64,000 nt of DNA from assembly GCF_023702715.1 (NCBI RefSeq), contig NZ_CP098480.1:1488001-1552000 (forward strand), written 5' to 3'. This document shows, one piece after another, positions 56,674 to 64,000 of the stretch; the first letter of the stretch is position 1; every line of letters starts with the position of its first letter. The stretch is from Acinetobacter sp. C32I (GTDB lineage Bacteria > Pseudomonadota > Gammaproteobacteria > Pseudomonadales > Moraxellaceae). The translations under genes and the position numbers were made by a program. The notes below the pieces were generated by a model. That model was not told the origin of the DNA. It was given only the letters and a program-made list of their open reading frames with translations, and searched no databases.

Positions 56674-57139
56674 TCAATTGTTCCTGCAAAGTTTGAGATA
56701 AAGCTTCAGACTCTGTGGTTAAAGTCACAAATCGAGTCAGTTCATCTTCTGATTTTTGAATATCAATCACAATATCTGGTTTTGGTATTTCATCACCACC
56801 TTTCGATGGCCATTCAAATAAAAATAAAGCATCGGGTGTTTCCAGATAATCACGGATGCCCATTAACTCAAGTTCATAGGGATCATTCAAACGATACAGG
56901 TCAAAATGGAAAATCTCTTTACCTTGAATGGTATAAGGTTCAACCAAGGTATAAGTCGGACTCTTGACCGAACCTTTATGCCCTAACTTTTGTAGAAAGT
57001 AACGGGTAAACGTGGTTTTTCCTGCACCCAAATCACCAATTAAATAAATAATGCCTGAGTGCACATGTTGTGATAGCACCTGTGCAAAACGTTGAGTGTC
57101 TTGTTCATGATTTAAAGTAAATTTCACTGAAGATGACAT
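56663..57139 (-). CDS. tsaE: tRNA threonylcarbamoyladenosine synthesis ATPase TsaE
   Basis: 158 residues with Walker [13 protein letters not shown] at about residue 36-47, [11 protein letters not shown] switch, and [18 protein letters not shown]; the C-terminus is longer than the E. coli protein. With TsaB, C and D it makes t6A37 in tRNA. It is the first gene of the tsaE-mutL-miaA-hfq block and overlaps mutL. Confidence 0.95.
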   Translation of the reverse strand: MSSSVKFTLNHEQDTQRFAQVLSQHVHSGIIYLIGDLGAGKTTFTRYFLQKLGHKGSVKSPTYTLVEPYTIQGKEIFHFDLYRLNDPYELELMGIRDYLETPDALFLFEWPSKGGDEIPKPDIVIDIQKSEDELTRFVTLTTESEALSQTLQEQLNGA

Positions 57140-57261
57140 GGCAAATAAAACAAAATTGGGATGGCAGCTATGATAACATTGCCCTGCTTTAAAGCCTAAT
57201 CCATAGAAAGAAGTTGATTCTTTTTAAAACAACTCCTAAATTATTTTCTGAGGAAACTGTT

Positions 57262-57654
57262 GTGGACGAACATCGGAAACTCATTTCGAAATTTACGCAT
57301 CAGCTTTTTTTATCCATCGAAAAACCTTTTGAGACAACAACTGAGCTAGAACGGCAAATTCTTGCAAGTTTTAGTTTTGGTACAATTCATGCCCAATGTT
57401 TTTTAAACCAACTCCCTGCTTTAGAGATTCATAAACTTGCAATTTTTATTTTTACTGCAGAATTTAAATATGCACCTCAACAAGCACAAGATTTTGTAGA
57501 ACATCTCATTGAAGTTGCTCGTGATAAAGAGCTTCATCCGACCACTCATGCAATCATTCATAGAGGAATTGATGGGCACAGGCAATTCATCAACTCGGAT
57601 TATGTTAATCTAAGCAAAAACATCAACGAGATACTTAATCTCATTTGTTCTTAA
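57262..57654 (+). CDS. Hypothetical protein of 130 residues
   Basis: The best start is GTG 57262 with TGAGGAA six to seven bases ahead; a TTG at 57214 opens a longer frame without a clear site. The protein is helical and acidic/aromatic (LISKFTHQLFLSIEKPF, IFIFTAEFKYAPQQAQDFVEHL), has no signal peptide or membrane helix, and no family is recognised. The pseudouridine synthase start is 38 bp downstream on the same strand, so they may be co-transcribed. Confidence 0.68.
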   Translation: MDEHRKLISKFTHQLFLSIEKPFETTTELERQILASFSFGTIHAQCFLNQLPALEIHKLAIFIFTAEFKYAPQQAQDFVEHLIEVARDKELHPTTHAIIHRGIDGHRQFINSDYVNLSKNINEILNLICS

Positions 57655-57692
57655 AATGCCGGACCTTAATTTTAGTGGCATCATTTATCTCT

Positions 57693-58655
57693 ATGAATCA
57701 ATTCTCAAATAAAGATTTTACTCCTCCACTCATAAATGGTGTCAGTGCCAGTAAAGTCTTTTTACCTCACGATGTTTCTGCACTTACTATTTTTGATTAT
57801 CTCTGCCAACACTTCCCACATATTCAGATTAGCGAATGGCAACAGCGTTTTGCCGATGAGCTGATTTATGCAGCAGATGGCAGCAAACTCACATTAGAAA
57901 GCCGATATACACCCAATACCCATATTTTCTACTATCGTTTCCTTGCCCACGAAATCCATGTGCCATTTCAGCATGAAATTTTATTTGAAAATGATGATCT
58001 GCTTGTCGTCGATAAGCCACACTTTTTGACCATGAGTCCAACAGGCCAGTATGTGCAAGAAACCCTCTTGGTCAGGCTTAAAAAACAAACAGGCTATGAA
58101 GATCTTACCCCCATCCATCGACTAGATCGTGAAACTGCAGGCGTGGTGCTATTCTGTAAAAAAGCACACTCAAGAGGTGCATATCAGCAGCTTTTTGCGG
58201 ATAGAAAAGTGCAAAAAACCTACCATGCGATTGCAGCTTATCGTCCTGAACTGCATTTTCCACAAATTTTGCAGCTCCATTTAGAAAAAGGTCAGCCTTT
58301 TTACACCATGCAAATTGCTCCAGAAAAACCCAATAATACTGAAACTTTGATTGAATTATTGATGCATGATCAACACTATGCCAAATATAAACTCAGCCCT
58401 AAAACCGGCAAACAACATCAATTGCGTGTTCATTTAAATTACCTGAATATTCCGATACTTAATGATTCTTTTTATCCAAATATTAAACATAAAGCAGACG
58501 ATGATTTTAGCCATCCTTTACAATTACTGGCCAAGGAAATTCAATTTTTTGATCCGATTTTAAAACAGGAAATGCGCTTTAGTTCTCACTTTGAACTTGC
58601 ATTGCCCCCACAACGTAATGACAAAAATTCTATTTTTTCACTTCAAAAATATTGA
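57693..58655 (+). CDS. RluA-family pseudouridine synthase
   Basis: 320 residues from ATG 57693; the upstream in-frame extension is not supported. The catalytic Asp lies in the motif PIHRLDRETAGV, followed by VLFCKKAHSRGAYQQLF, and KTGKQHQLRVHLNYLNIPI is another family stretch. An N-terminal segment of about 80 residues has no clear S4 domain. It is a stand-alone large-subunit rRNA or tRNA pseudouridine synthase; the exact site cannot be deduced from the sequence. Confidence 0.9.
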   Translation: MNQFSNKDFTPPLINGVSASKVFLPHDVSALTIFDYLCQHFPHIQISEWQQRFADELIYAADGSKLTLESRYTPNTHIFYYRFLAHEIHVPFQHEILFENDDLLVVDKPHFLTMSPTGQYVQETLLVRLKKQTGYEDLTPIHRLDRETAGVVLFCKKAHSRGAYQQLFADRKVQKTYHAIAAYRPELHFPQILQLHLEKGQPFYTMQIAPEKPNNTETLIELLMHDQHYAKYKLSPKTGKQHQLRVHLNYLNIPILNDSFYPNIKHKADDDFSHPLQLLAKEIQFFDPILKQEMRFSSHFELALPPQRNDKNSIFSLQKY

Positions 58656-58716
58656 AATTACATTGCAATGGTTTAAAATACATGACGATAACTAAAAATA
58701 TGTGGTTACATTCTTC

Positions 58717-59025
58717 ATGCGAAAAACAGAAGTTTATCAGGTTCGCCTCGATTCACAGGAAAAGAAGCAAGCTTTTGCTGTATTTAAACAGCTGGGGATC
58801 TCCCCTGCTCAGGCCGTTCGTCTTTTCTTCAAACAAGTGGTACTGACCAAGTCGATTCCTTTTGCAATCGAAAATCAGAATATCAACATGGAACAGTTGT
58901 TAAAACTACGTAAATCGAAAGCCGCAGCCAATGCTGAAAATCCGTCTTCGACTGATATTGAAGATGATCATGAAGATTTATTTGAAGAGTTGAATGCACT
59001 GCTTGGTGAGAGTGACAAAACTTAA
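58717..59025 (+). CDS. RelB/DinJ-like ribbon-helix-helix protein, orphan
   Basis: 102 residues from ATG 58717; a GTG at 58702 is in frame. The N-terminal part (VYQVRLDSQEKKQAFAVFKQ, then GISPAQAVRLFFKQVV) matches the RelB/DinJ ribbon-helix-helix dimer with the usual LTKSIPF end. The C-terminus is long and acidic (TDIEDDHEDLFEELNALLGE) in place of a toxin-wrapping helix. No RelE/YafQ-like toxin is next to it. It may be a solitary antitoxin-derived regulator. Confidence 0.83.
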   Translation: MRKTEVYQVRLDSQEKKQAFAVFKQLGISPAQAVRLFFKQVVLTKSIPFAIENQNINMEQLLKLRKSKAAANAENPSSTDIEDDHEDLFEELNALLGESDKT

Positions 59026-59118
59026 CAATGTTGCATTTATAAACAAGTTTTTATTTTTTAAGCTGAATTTTTTTCGCTATCCTGACAGTCCTAATAAAAT
59101 TATAAAGGATGGTTAGGA

Positions 59119-59562
59119 ATGATTGTTAAGCGAGCAACAAAGGAAGATCTTCATCAACTTGCTGTCTTGTTTGACGAATACCGTCAGTTCTACGGTGCAT
59201 CCTCAAATATTGAACAATCGTATCAATTTTTAAAACATCGCTTTGACAACAAAGACAGTGTCATTTTTATTCATGTTAAAGATGACGTATTTACAGGCTT
59301 TGTCTTGCTCTATCTGGCTTTTTCCTCAGTGGCTTGTGAAACCTATTACATCCTTGATGATGTTTATGTCACACCGTCTTACCGCAAACAAGGCTCTGCA
59401 AAACAATTGATTGATACCGCGATCTTATTCGCACGGCATGAAAATGCGCAGCGTATCAGCCTTGAAACACAAAAAAATAATTATCAATCTCACCGTCTTT
59501 ATGAACAAATGGGCTTTATCCAAGACAGTGAGTTCAAAACCTTTCATTGTTTTTTAAAGTAA
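59119..59562 (+). CDS. GNAT-family N-acetyltransferase
   Basis: 147 residues with the GNAT fold: IVKRATKEDLHQLAVLFDEYRQFY at the start, the acetyl-CoA loop VYVTPSYRKQGSAKQLIDTA, and the end SHRLYEQMGFIQD. It is similar in layout to small-molecule or peptide acetyltransferases. An AGGA ribosome site precedes the ATG. It lies 93 bp after the RelB/DinJ-like gene. A toxin role is unlikely because ordinary GNAT toxins pair with DUF1778 antitoxins, but it is not excluded. Confidence 0.85.
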   Translation: MIVKRATKEDLHQLAVLFDEYRQFYGASSNIEQSYQFLKHRFDNKDSVIFIHVKDDVFTGFVLLYLAFSSVACETYYILDDVYVTPSYRKQGSAKQLIDTAILFARHENAQRISLETQKNNYQSHRLYEQMGFIQDSEFKTFHCFLK

Positions 59563-60276
59563 TCATTCATCTAAAGCGATGTTCTGACTTAACTGTTTTT
59601 GGGTAGGTGTAAGATACATCCATTCACCTTGTTTTAATTCAGGCAATTCAAGTAAACCAACTTGATGCCGATGCAAAACTTCAACTTTATTTCCAACTAC
59701 CGCCAGCATTCTTTTCACTTGGTGATAGACCCCTTGATGTATCGTCATCGCCAATTGATGGGTTGAGAAAAGTTGAACATCCGTTGCAGCATACATCCCT
59801 TTTTCATTACGCAGTTCGACTCCCTGCTCTAAGCCATGTTGCTGTTCAGCTGTAACTGGATCTGCAGTCGTCACATGATAAACTTTCGGCACATGCTTAC
59901 GTGGATGTGTTAAAGCTTGTAGATATTGACCATCATCGGTCAATAACAATAAACCTGTCGTGTCCTGATCCAAACGCCCCACGCATTGAATCCCACGATG
60001 CAACAAAATTTCAGGAAAAAGACTGAATACACTTTTATGATGTGTTGCCTGATGCGAACATTCATAGCCTTGTGGTTTATTTAAAACAATATAGACATGC
60101 TCTCGATATTGGTATTCTTCACCAAATACTTGAAAGACCAGTTGATCGGTATTGAAATTCTGTTTCGGATTATCACAGACCTGATTGTCTATTTGCACAG
60201 AACCATTTTTTATTAACTGCTGGCAATACTTACGTGAACCCAAGCCTTGTGATTGCAAAATTTTTTCCAGCAGCAT
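59563..60276 (-). CDS. rsuA: 16S rRNA pseudouridine(516) synthase RsuA
   Basis: 237 residues. An N-terminal S4 domain (LEKILQSQGLGSRKYCQQLI) precedes the catalytic VGRLDQDTTGLLLLTDDG with the active Asp; the end has YHQVKRMLAVVGNKVEVLHRH. The family makes pseudouridine 516 in 16S rRNA; RluB and RluE/F relatives are alternatives, but S4 plus this compact length fits RsuA best. Its stop abuts the GNAT stop (convergent). Confidence 0.88.
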   Translation of the reverse strand: MLLEKILQSQGLGSRKYCQQLIKNGSVQIDNQVCDNPKQNFNTDQLVFQVFGEEYQYREHVYIVLNKPQGYECSHQATHHKSVFSLFPEILLHRGIQCVGRLDQDTTGLLLLTDDGQYLQALTHPRKHVPKVYHVTTADPVTAEQQHGLEQGVELRNEKGMYAATDVQLFSTHQLAMTIHQGVYHQVKRMLAVVGNKVEVLHRHQVGLLELPELKQGEWMYLTPTQKQLSQNIALDE

Positions 60277-60522
60277 ATATACCCCCTAATCTAAACAGGC
60301 TCTATTGTACTCGATTCCCGCACTCACGGTGGGTTGTTGCTTATTCATTCTTTATTTTTATAATTTATTCACAATCTCTTCACTTGTAATACAACCCATA
60401 CAAAACCCTCTTCAAACTCTCTCAATCTAGATATTGCGCTCCATATTTTCAGCCACAACTCTTGTTACATTTGTCACAAGCAAAAAGAATACTGTCCAAA
60501 AGAATGGATAAGGAGTTTCACC

Positions 60523-61035
60523 ATGAAATCGAATATGTGGTTATGTAGCGTTATCTTAGCGGCATCTTCAATGATGACTGTTGCACATGCAGATAACACA
60601 ACGCGTGTAGCAGCAACCTCCGCCCTAGGCAGTGTGGTTGGTACTGCGCTAGGAAAACAACTTGGTGGTGATACAGGTGCCATGATTGGCTCTGCAATCG
60701 GTGGGGCTGGCGGTGCAGCTGCCTCTAGTAATCGACGTGACCGTACCGAAGCTGCCATAGGCGGCGGTTTAGGTGGTGTGGGCGGTTATACGGTTGGCCG
60801 TAATATGGGTGGAAGTAATGGTGGCTATATCGGTGCTGCACTCGGTGCTGCTGGTGGTGCTGCTTTAGGTCAAAAAGTAGGCCAGGACCGTGATGCAGAT
60901 CGCCGTTATGATGATCGTCGCTATGACCGCCGTTATGACAACCGCCGTTCTTATGATGATCGCCGTTATTATAATTCGCGTGAAAGCTACCGTCATGACA
61001 ATGGTCGTCACCGTGGTTGGTACAAACATCGTTAA
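60523..61035 (+). CDS. Glycine-zipper surface or envelope protein
   Basis: 170 residues. The N-terminal signal peptide ends in VAHADN. Glycine-zipper segments with GxxxG spacing follow (GSVVGTALGKQLGGDTG, AMIGSAIGGAGGAA, GGGLGGVGGYTVG, YIGAALGAAGGAALG). The C-terminal 45 residues are Arg-Tyr-Asp-rich (RYDDRR repeats). This suits a glycine-zipper 2TM-type envelope protein; function unknown. AAGGAG lies seven bases before the ATG and a strong terminator follows. Confidence 0.85.
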   Translation: MKSNMWLCSVILAASSMMTVAHADNTTRVAATSALGSVVGTALGKQLGGDTGAMIGSAIGGAGGAAASSNRRDRTEAAIGGGLGGVGGYTVGRNMGGSNGGYIGAALGAAGGAALGQKVGQDRDADRRYDDRRYDRRYDNRRSYDDRRYYNSRESYRHDNGRHRGWYKHR

Positions 61036-61060
61036 TCAGATCAAAACGGTTTACCCTTTT

Positions 61061-61083
61061 AGCGCCTTCGGGCGCTTTTTTTA
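61061..61083 (+). terminator. Terminator after the glycine-zipper gene
   Basis: AGCGCC, a TTCG tetraloop and GGCGCT followed by a T tract. A textbook rho-independent terminator. Confidence 0.95.
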
Positions 61084-61098
61084 TTGCCTACAATAAAA

Positions 61099-61154
61099 TA
61101 TATCGATCAAAACCGATATACAAAGTCAAACTTATATCGTATTATTTCGATATA
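61099..61154. promoter_or_regulatory. Two identical palindromic operator-like sites before the LLM gene
   Basis: TATATCG-N8-CGATATA occurs twice: 61099-61120 and 61133-61154, starts 34 bp apart. Both arms are exact in both copies while the 8-base centres differ. They lie between the glycine-zipper terminator and the start of the oxidoreductase gene, and the second copy ends 15 bp before the ATG. This is the expected size for a dimeric repressor; the regulator is not in the window. Confidence 0.8.
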
Positions 61155-61169
61155 TAGTTTTGAGAATCG

Positions 61170-62174
61170 ATGATGAAATCACTACAAGATATAAAGTTCT
61201 CTATTCTGGAACTCGCACCTGTTCGGGATGATAAAAGTATCGAGTTTTCTCTCCGTCATGCACTCGAACTGGCACAGCACGCTGAAAAATTAGGTTATGA
61301 ACGTTTTTGGTTGGCTGAGCATCATAATATGGATGGGATTGCCAGCTCAGCGACAGCGGTTTTATTGGGTTTTATTGCTGCAAATACCCAACATATCCGC
61401 CTAGGTTCAGGCGGTATTATGCTGCCAAATCATGCACCGCTGGTGGTTGCAGAACAATTCGGGACTTTAGCGACATTATACCCAAATCGTTTTGAACTCG
61501 GTCTAGGTCGTGCTCCTGGTACCGATCAAATGACCATGCGTGCCCTACGTCGAGGTCGTCAGGAAACTGAAGATCAATTTCCTCAAGATGTGATGGAAAT
61601 TTTACAATATTTTAAAGCACCTCAAGCTAATCAAAGAATTATCGCCACGCCAGGTCAAAATACCCATGTCCCCGTTTGGCTACTCGGCTCAAGTTTATTC
61701 AGTGCACAACTGGCAGCTAAGCTTGGACTTCCTTATTCTTTTGCTTCACACTTTGCCCCAAGAATGTTAGGTCAAGCCATCGAGCTTTACCGAGATAATT
61801 TCCAAGCATCTGAATATCTGGACAAGCCTTATGTCTCAATGGGCGTACCAACAGTCGTTGCAGCAACCGATGAAGACGCTCAATATTTAGCGACTAGCTC
61901 TTATCAGCGAATTTTAAATCTGATCCGTGGTCATAGCTTAAAACTCAAACCACCGATTGACTCAACCCAAGGGCTTGCAACCAGTGCTGAACAATTGGCA
62001 ATTCAAAATTTTTATGCCATGGCACAAATCGGTTCTCAAGAAACCGTTAAATCTGGTTTAAATAAAATCGCGGCACAATATGATGTCGATGAATTTATCT
62101 TTACTTGTGATATTTATGATACCGAAAAGCGTTTAGAAAACTTTAGCCGCTTGATGGATATCAAAACCCACTAA
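61170..62174 (+). CDS. Luciferase-like monooxygenase family oxidoreductase (LLM class)
   Basis: 334 residues. Landmarks: [48 protein letters not shown] stretch ([13 protein letters not shown]), and [12 protein letters not shown], typical of the small LLM flavin-dependent group annotated as YhbW-like or MsnO8-like oxidoreductase. Two adjacent ATGs (61170, 61173) are possible. It is predicted to bind FMN; substrate and role are unknown. Paired operator-like sites suggest tight inducible control. Confidence 0.9.
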   Translation: MMKSLQDIKFSILELAPVRDDKSIEFSLRHALELAQHAEKLGYERFWLAEHHNMDGIASSATAVLLGFIAANTQHIRLGSGGIMLPNHAPLVVAEQFGTLATLYPNRFELGLGRAPGTDQMTMRALRRGRQETEDQFPQDVMEILQYFKAPQANQRIIATPGQNTHVPVWLLGSSLFSAQLAAKLGLPYSFASHFAPRMLGQAIELYRDNFQASEYLDKPYVSMGVPTVVAATDEDAQYLATSSYQRILNLIRGHSLKLKPPIDSTQGLATSAEQLAIQNFYAMAQIGSQETVKSGLNKIAAQYDVDEFIFTCDIYDTEKRLENFSRLMDIKTH

Positions 62175-62185
62175 GTGCTTAACAT

Positions 62186-62223
62186 AGCCAACAAGGCTTA
62201 TATTTTTATGTGTCTTGTTGGCT
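62186..62223. terminator. Terminator between the LLM gene and the GGDEF-EAL gene
   Basis: AGCCAACAAG (62186-62195) and CTTGTTGGCT (62214-62223) with an 18-base loop, then TTTAT. It serves convergent genes. Confidence 0.85.
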
Positions 62224-62245
62224 TTTATATGATGCAATCAAGCAT

Positions 62246-64000
62246 TTAGATTCCATGTTGCAGCATTGTTGTCGCTTGTTGTACATTAACAGCGGAACTA
62301 AATAAATAACCCTGACCAATAGAACATCCAGATGCTTTGAGCAATTCAAGCTGCTCAATATTCTCAATCCCCTCAGCAACAATATCCAAGGAAAGTTTTG
62401 GCCCTAACGCAATGATGGCTTGGACAATCGCTAAAATCGCCTCATCCCCATTCATCTGACGAATAAAATCACAATCAATTTTTAGACAATCGACAGGATA
62501 ATCACGCAAACGGGTTAAAGACGAATGCCCAGTTCCAAAATCATCCAGTGAAATTTTCACGCCTTGTTGTTTTAATAAATTTAATGCGCGAACTACATAA
62601 TCAGAACCCCGATCATCTAAGATATGTTCGGTGATTTCAATCTCCACTAAATGGTGTGGAATTTTATATAAATTTAACCGCTGCAATAAACGTTCAGCAT
62701 AATTATCTTTTAAGAATTCAACTGGCGCTGCATTGATTGAAACAGGCACAACCTCTACTCCCTGTTCAATCCACATGGCGATATCTTTAAAAACCTTATT
62801 CTGCATCGCATCACTGATTTTTGTGGCCAGTATATAATCTTGAAAAGCTTGTTCAATATTTCGAGGTGAATGAATCTGTTGATCTTCGGTTTTCCAACGT
62901 AATAATGCTTCAAATCCAACCACTTTCGAATCAGTTAAACGGACTTTAGGTTGATAGTAAGGCACCATGAGGTCATCACGAATGATATGACGCGCCTCAT
63001 TCAGTTGAATTGCAATATTCTGTGCTGCAATCTGCATCTGGGGATTGAACATACGGAAACCACCACGACCCGCTGCTTTCAGATCGTTGAGTGCGGTATC
63101 GGCACATTTCATTAGATTTGAAGAATCTTTTGCATCACGCGGATAAATCGCACAACCAATACTCATGCTGCCATTAATTAAATTCCCAGCATAAGTAATC
63201 GGTGCATCTAATTGCCGGCTGACATCTATCGCCACTTTTTCAAGCTCTGCTTCTGAGTCAATGCCGTTGACAACAACTGCAAACTCATCGCCGCCCAACC
63301 GTGCCACAAAGGTGTTGTCTGGCAAGATATGTTCTATTCGTTTTGATAGAACACGCAGCAAATGATCTCCTGCCGCATGCCCTAAGGTATCATTAATATG
63401 TTTAAAATAATCCAGATCCAGCAGCATTAAGCCAACACGCTTTTCACCCTTTTTATGTCGAAGTAAAGAACGCTTTAGCTGTTGCTTAAAGAAACGACGA
63501 TTGTAGAGCCCCGTTAAATCATCGAGTTCACTTGAAAGACGTAGCTGTATTTCAGTTTGTCGTTGTGCGGTTACATCACGAGATAGGCATAAGACCTGCA
63601 CAATCTGACCTTGGTCATTCAAGATAGGTGTTAGTAAATTATCCCAATATTGTCGCTCCGAACCGTCTCCACTCATTCCACGAAAACGTGCGGTTTTCCC
63701 TTTCAATGCTGTTTTCAAGGCATAGCTTGCCTTCGAACGAATCTCTGTTGGTAAGAGTTCAGCCCACTTCATTCCAAAGCGTTGATGATGTTCTGGGATA
63801 TTCAATGCAATGCAGCCTGTTTTATTGACATGCAATAAAGAGCCATCTGCTTCTAATAATTTTATACAGTCAATACTATTATCCAGCATATTGGTTTGTG
63901 CATTAATACACTGCACCAAATTCTGCTGGTATTGTTTGGTTTCATGGATATCAACACTATTGACGAACCAATAGCCCTCGCCTTCATCGTCCAAAAATTT
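62246..64000 (-). CDS. PAS-GGDEF-EAL cyclic-di-GMP signalling protein (N-terminus outside window)
   Basis: At least 584 residues are visible and the frame stays open to the window edge. Visible order: the end of one PAS-like segment (YWFVNSVDIHETKQ), a second PAS domain (about 30-150), GGDEF (about 160-320, with LTGLYNRRFFKQQ and VARLGGDEFAVV), and EAL (about 330-580, with GFEALLRW, EITEHILDD, DDFGTGHSSLTRL and VAEGIEN). The GGDEF core is intact and has no RxxD inhibitory site at the usual spacing; EAL residues look complete, so it may be a phosphodiesterase, a cyclase or both. It is anchored or sensory by its missing N-terminus. Confidence 0.92.
   Translation of the reverse strand, partial: KFLDDEGEGYWFVNSVDIHETKQYQQNLVQCINAQTNMLDNSIDCIKLLEADGSLLHVNKTGCIALNIPEHHQRFGMKWAELLPTEIRSKASYALKTALKGKTARFRGMSGDGSERQYWDNLLTPILNDQGQIVQVLCLSRDVTAQRQTEIQLRLSSELDDLTGLYNRRFFKQQLKRSLLRHKKGEKRVGLMLLDLDYFKHINDTLGHAAGDHLLRVLSKRIEHILPDNTFVARLGGDEFAVVVNGIDSEAELEKVAIDVSRQLDAPITYAGNLINGSMSIGCAIYPRDAKDSSNLMKCADTALNDLKAAGRGGFRMFNPQMQIAAQNIAIQLNEARHIIRDDLMVPYYQPKVRLTDSKVVGFEALLRWKTEDQQIHSPRNIEQAFQDYILATKISDAMQNKVFKDIAMWIEQGVEVVPVSINAAPVEFLKDNYAERLLQRLNLYKIPHHLVEIEITEHILDDRGSDYVVRALNLLKQQGVKISLDDFGTGHSSLTRLRDYPVDCLKIDCDFIRQMNGDEAILAIVQAIIALGPKLSLDIVAEGIENIEQLELLKASGCSIGQGYLFSSAVNVQQATTMLQHGI

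Noticed and set aside
59119-59562. GNAT gene as a toxin of a TacT-type system
   Set aside because: The neighbour is RelB/DinJ-like, not a DUF1778 antitoxin, and the 93-bp gap does not suggest a coupled pair; kept only as a testable idea.
60474-60758. 94-codon minus-strand frame rich in Ala and Pro
   Set aside because: It is antisense to the glycine-zipper gene, whose GGT/GCT repeats keep this frame open.

Overview
The window reads as chromosomal DNA of an Acinetobacter species. The support is the low-GC coding style, a pcaIJFBD operon divergent from a PcaU-type IclR regulator, a CntA carnitine oxygenase whose key residues sit at the positions published for A. baumannii CntA, an Hfq with a long glycine-rich tail, and the tsaE-mutL-miaA-hfq order. 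The species cannot be fixed by reading alone. No rRNA, tRNA, CRISPR array, transposase or phage module was seen.

Region 1 (1-20.7 kb) is catabolic. The beta-ketoadipate genes pcaI-J-F-B-D run leftwards out of the window, and pcaU diverges from them across a three-repeat operator. Next come an aspartate:alanine exchanger and aspartate 4-decarboxylase (aspT-aspD). A carnitine cluster follows on the minus strand: D-malate/tartrate dehydrogenase, BCCT transporter, esterase, CntA oxygenase, aldehyde dehydrogenase and CntB reductase. It is flanked by a divergent LysR regulator, an EamA transporter and a porin. Together these genes can take carnitine to trimethylamine plus malic semialdehyde, then malate, then central metabolism.

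Region 2 (20.9-33.1 kb) is an accessory type VI secretion island on the minus strand: a 1062-residue VgrG, a 1597-residue Rhs effector with an unrecognised 202-residue C-terminal domain, four related small lipoproteins that look like an immunity family, a Sel1-repeat lipoprotein, another lipoprotein and an RDD membrane protein. The small-gene part is markedly AT-rich, as expected of an exchanged toxin/immunity tail.

Region 3 (33.3-46.1 kb) holds a Pif1/RecD-like helicase with a tautomerase-like partner, a hydrolase, and an ethanolamine module (GAF-wHTH regulator, ExaC-type aldehyde dehydrogenase, Eat permease, EutBC) without microcompartment genes. A glutamine amidotransferase and a MarR/hydrolase divergon follow. 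The divergon is built around a perfect inverted repeat with 24-bp arms.

Region 4 (46.1-64 kb) is mostly core: glnS, ppiB, lpxH, a secreted trypsin-like protease with a small lipoprotein, nfsB, an EamA transporter, hfq-miaA-mutL-tsaE, two pseudouridine synthases, an orphan RelB/DinJ-like protein, a GNAT enzyme, a glycine-zipper protein, a luciferase-like monooxygenase behind two identical operator-like palindromes, and a PAS-GGDEF-EAL protein cut by the window end.

The best candidates for new biology are the uncharacterised Rhs C-terminal domain with its paralogous lipoprotein array, the 52-bp palindrome, the protease/lipoprotein pair, and the multi-hairpin element between pcaF and pcaJ.
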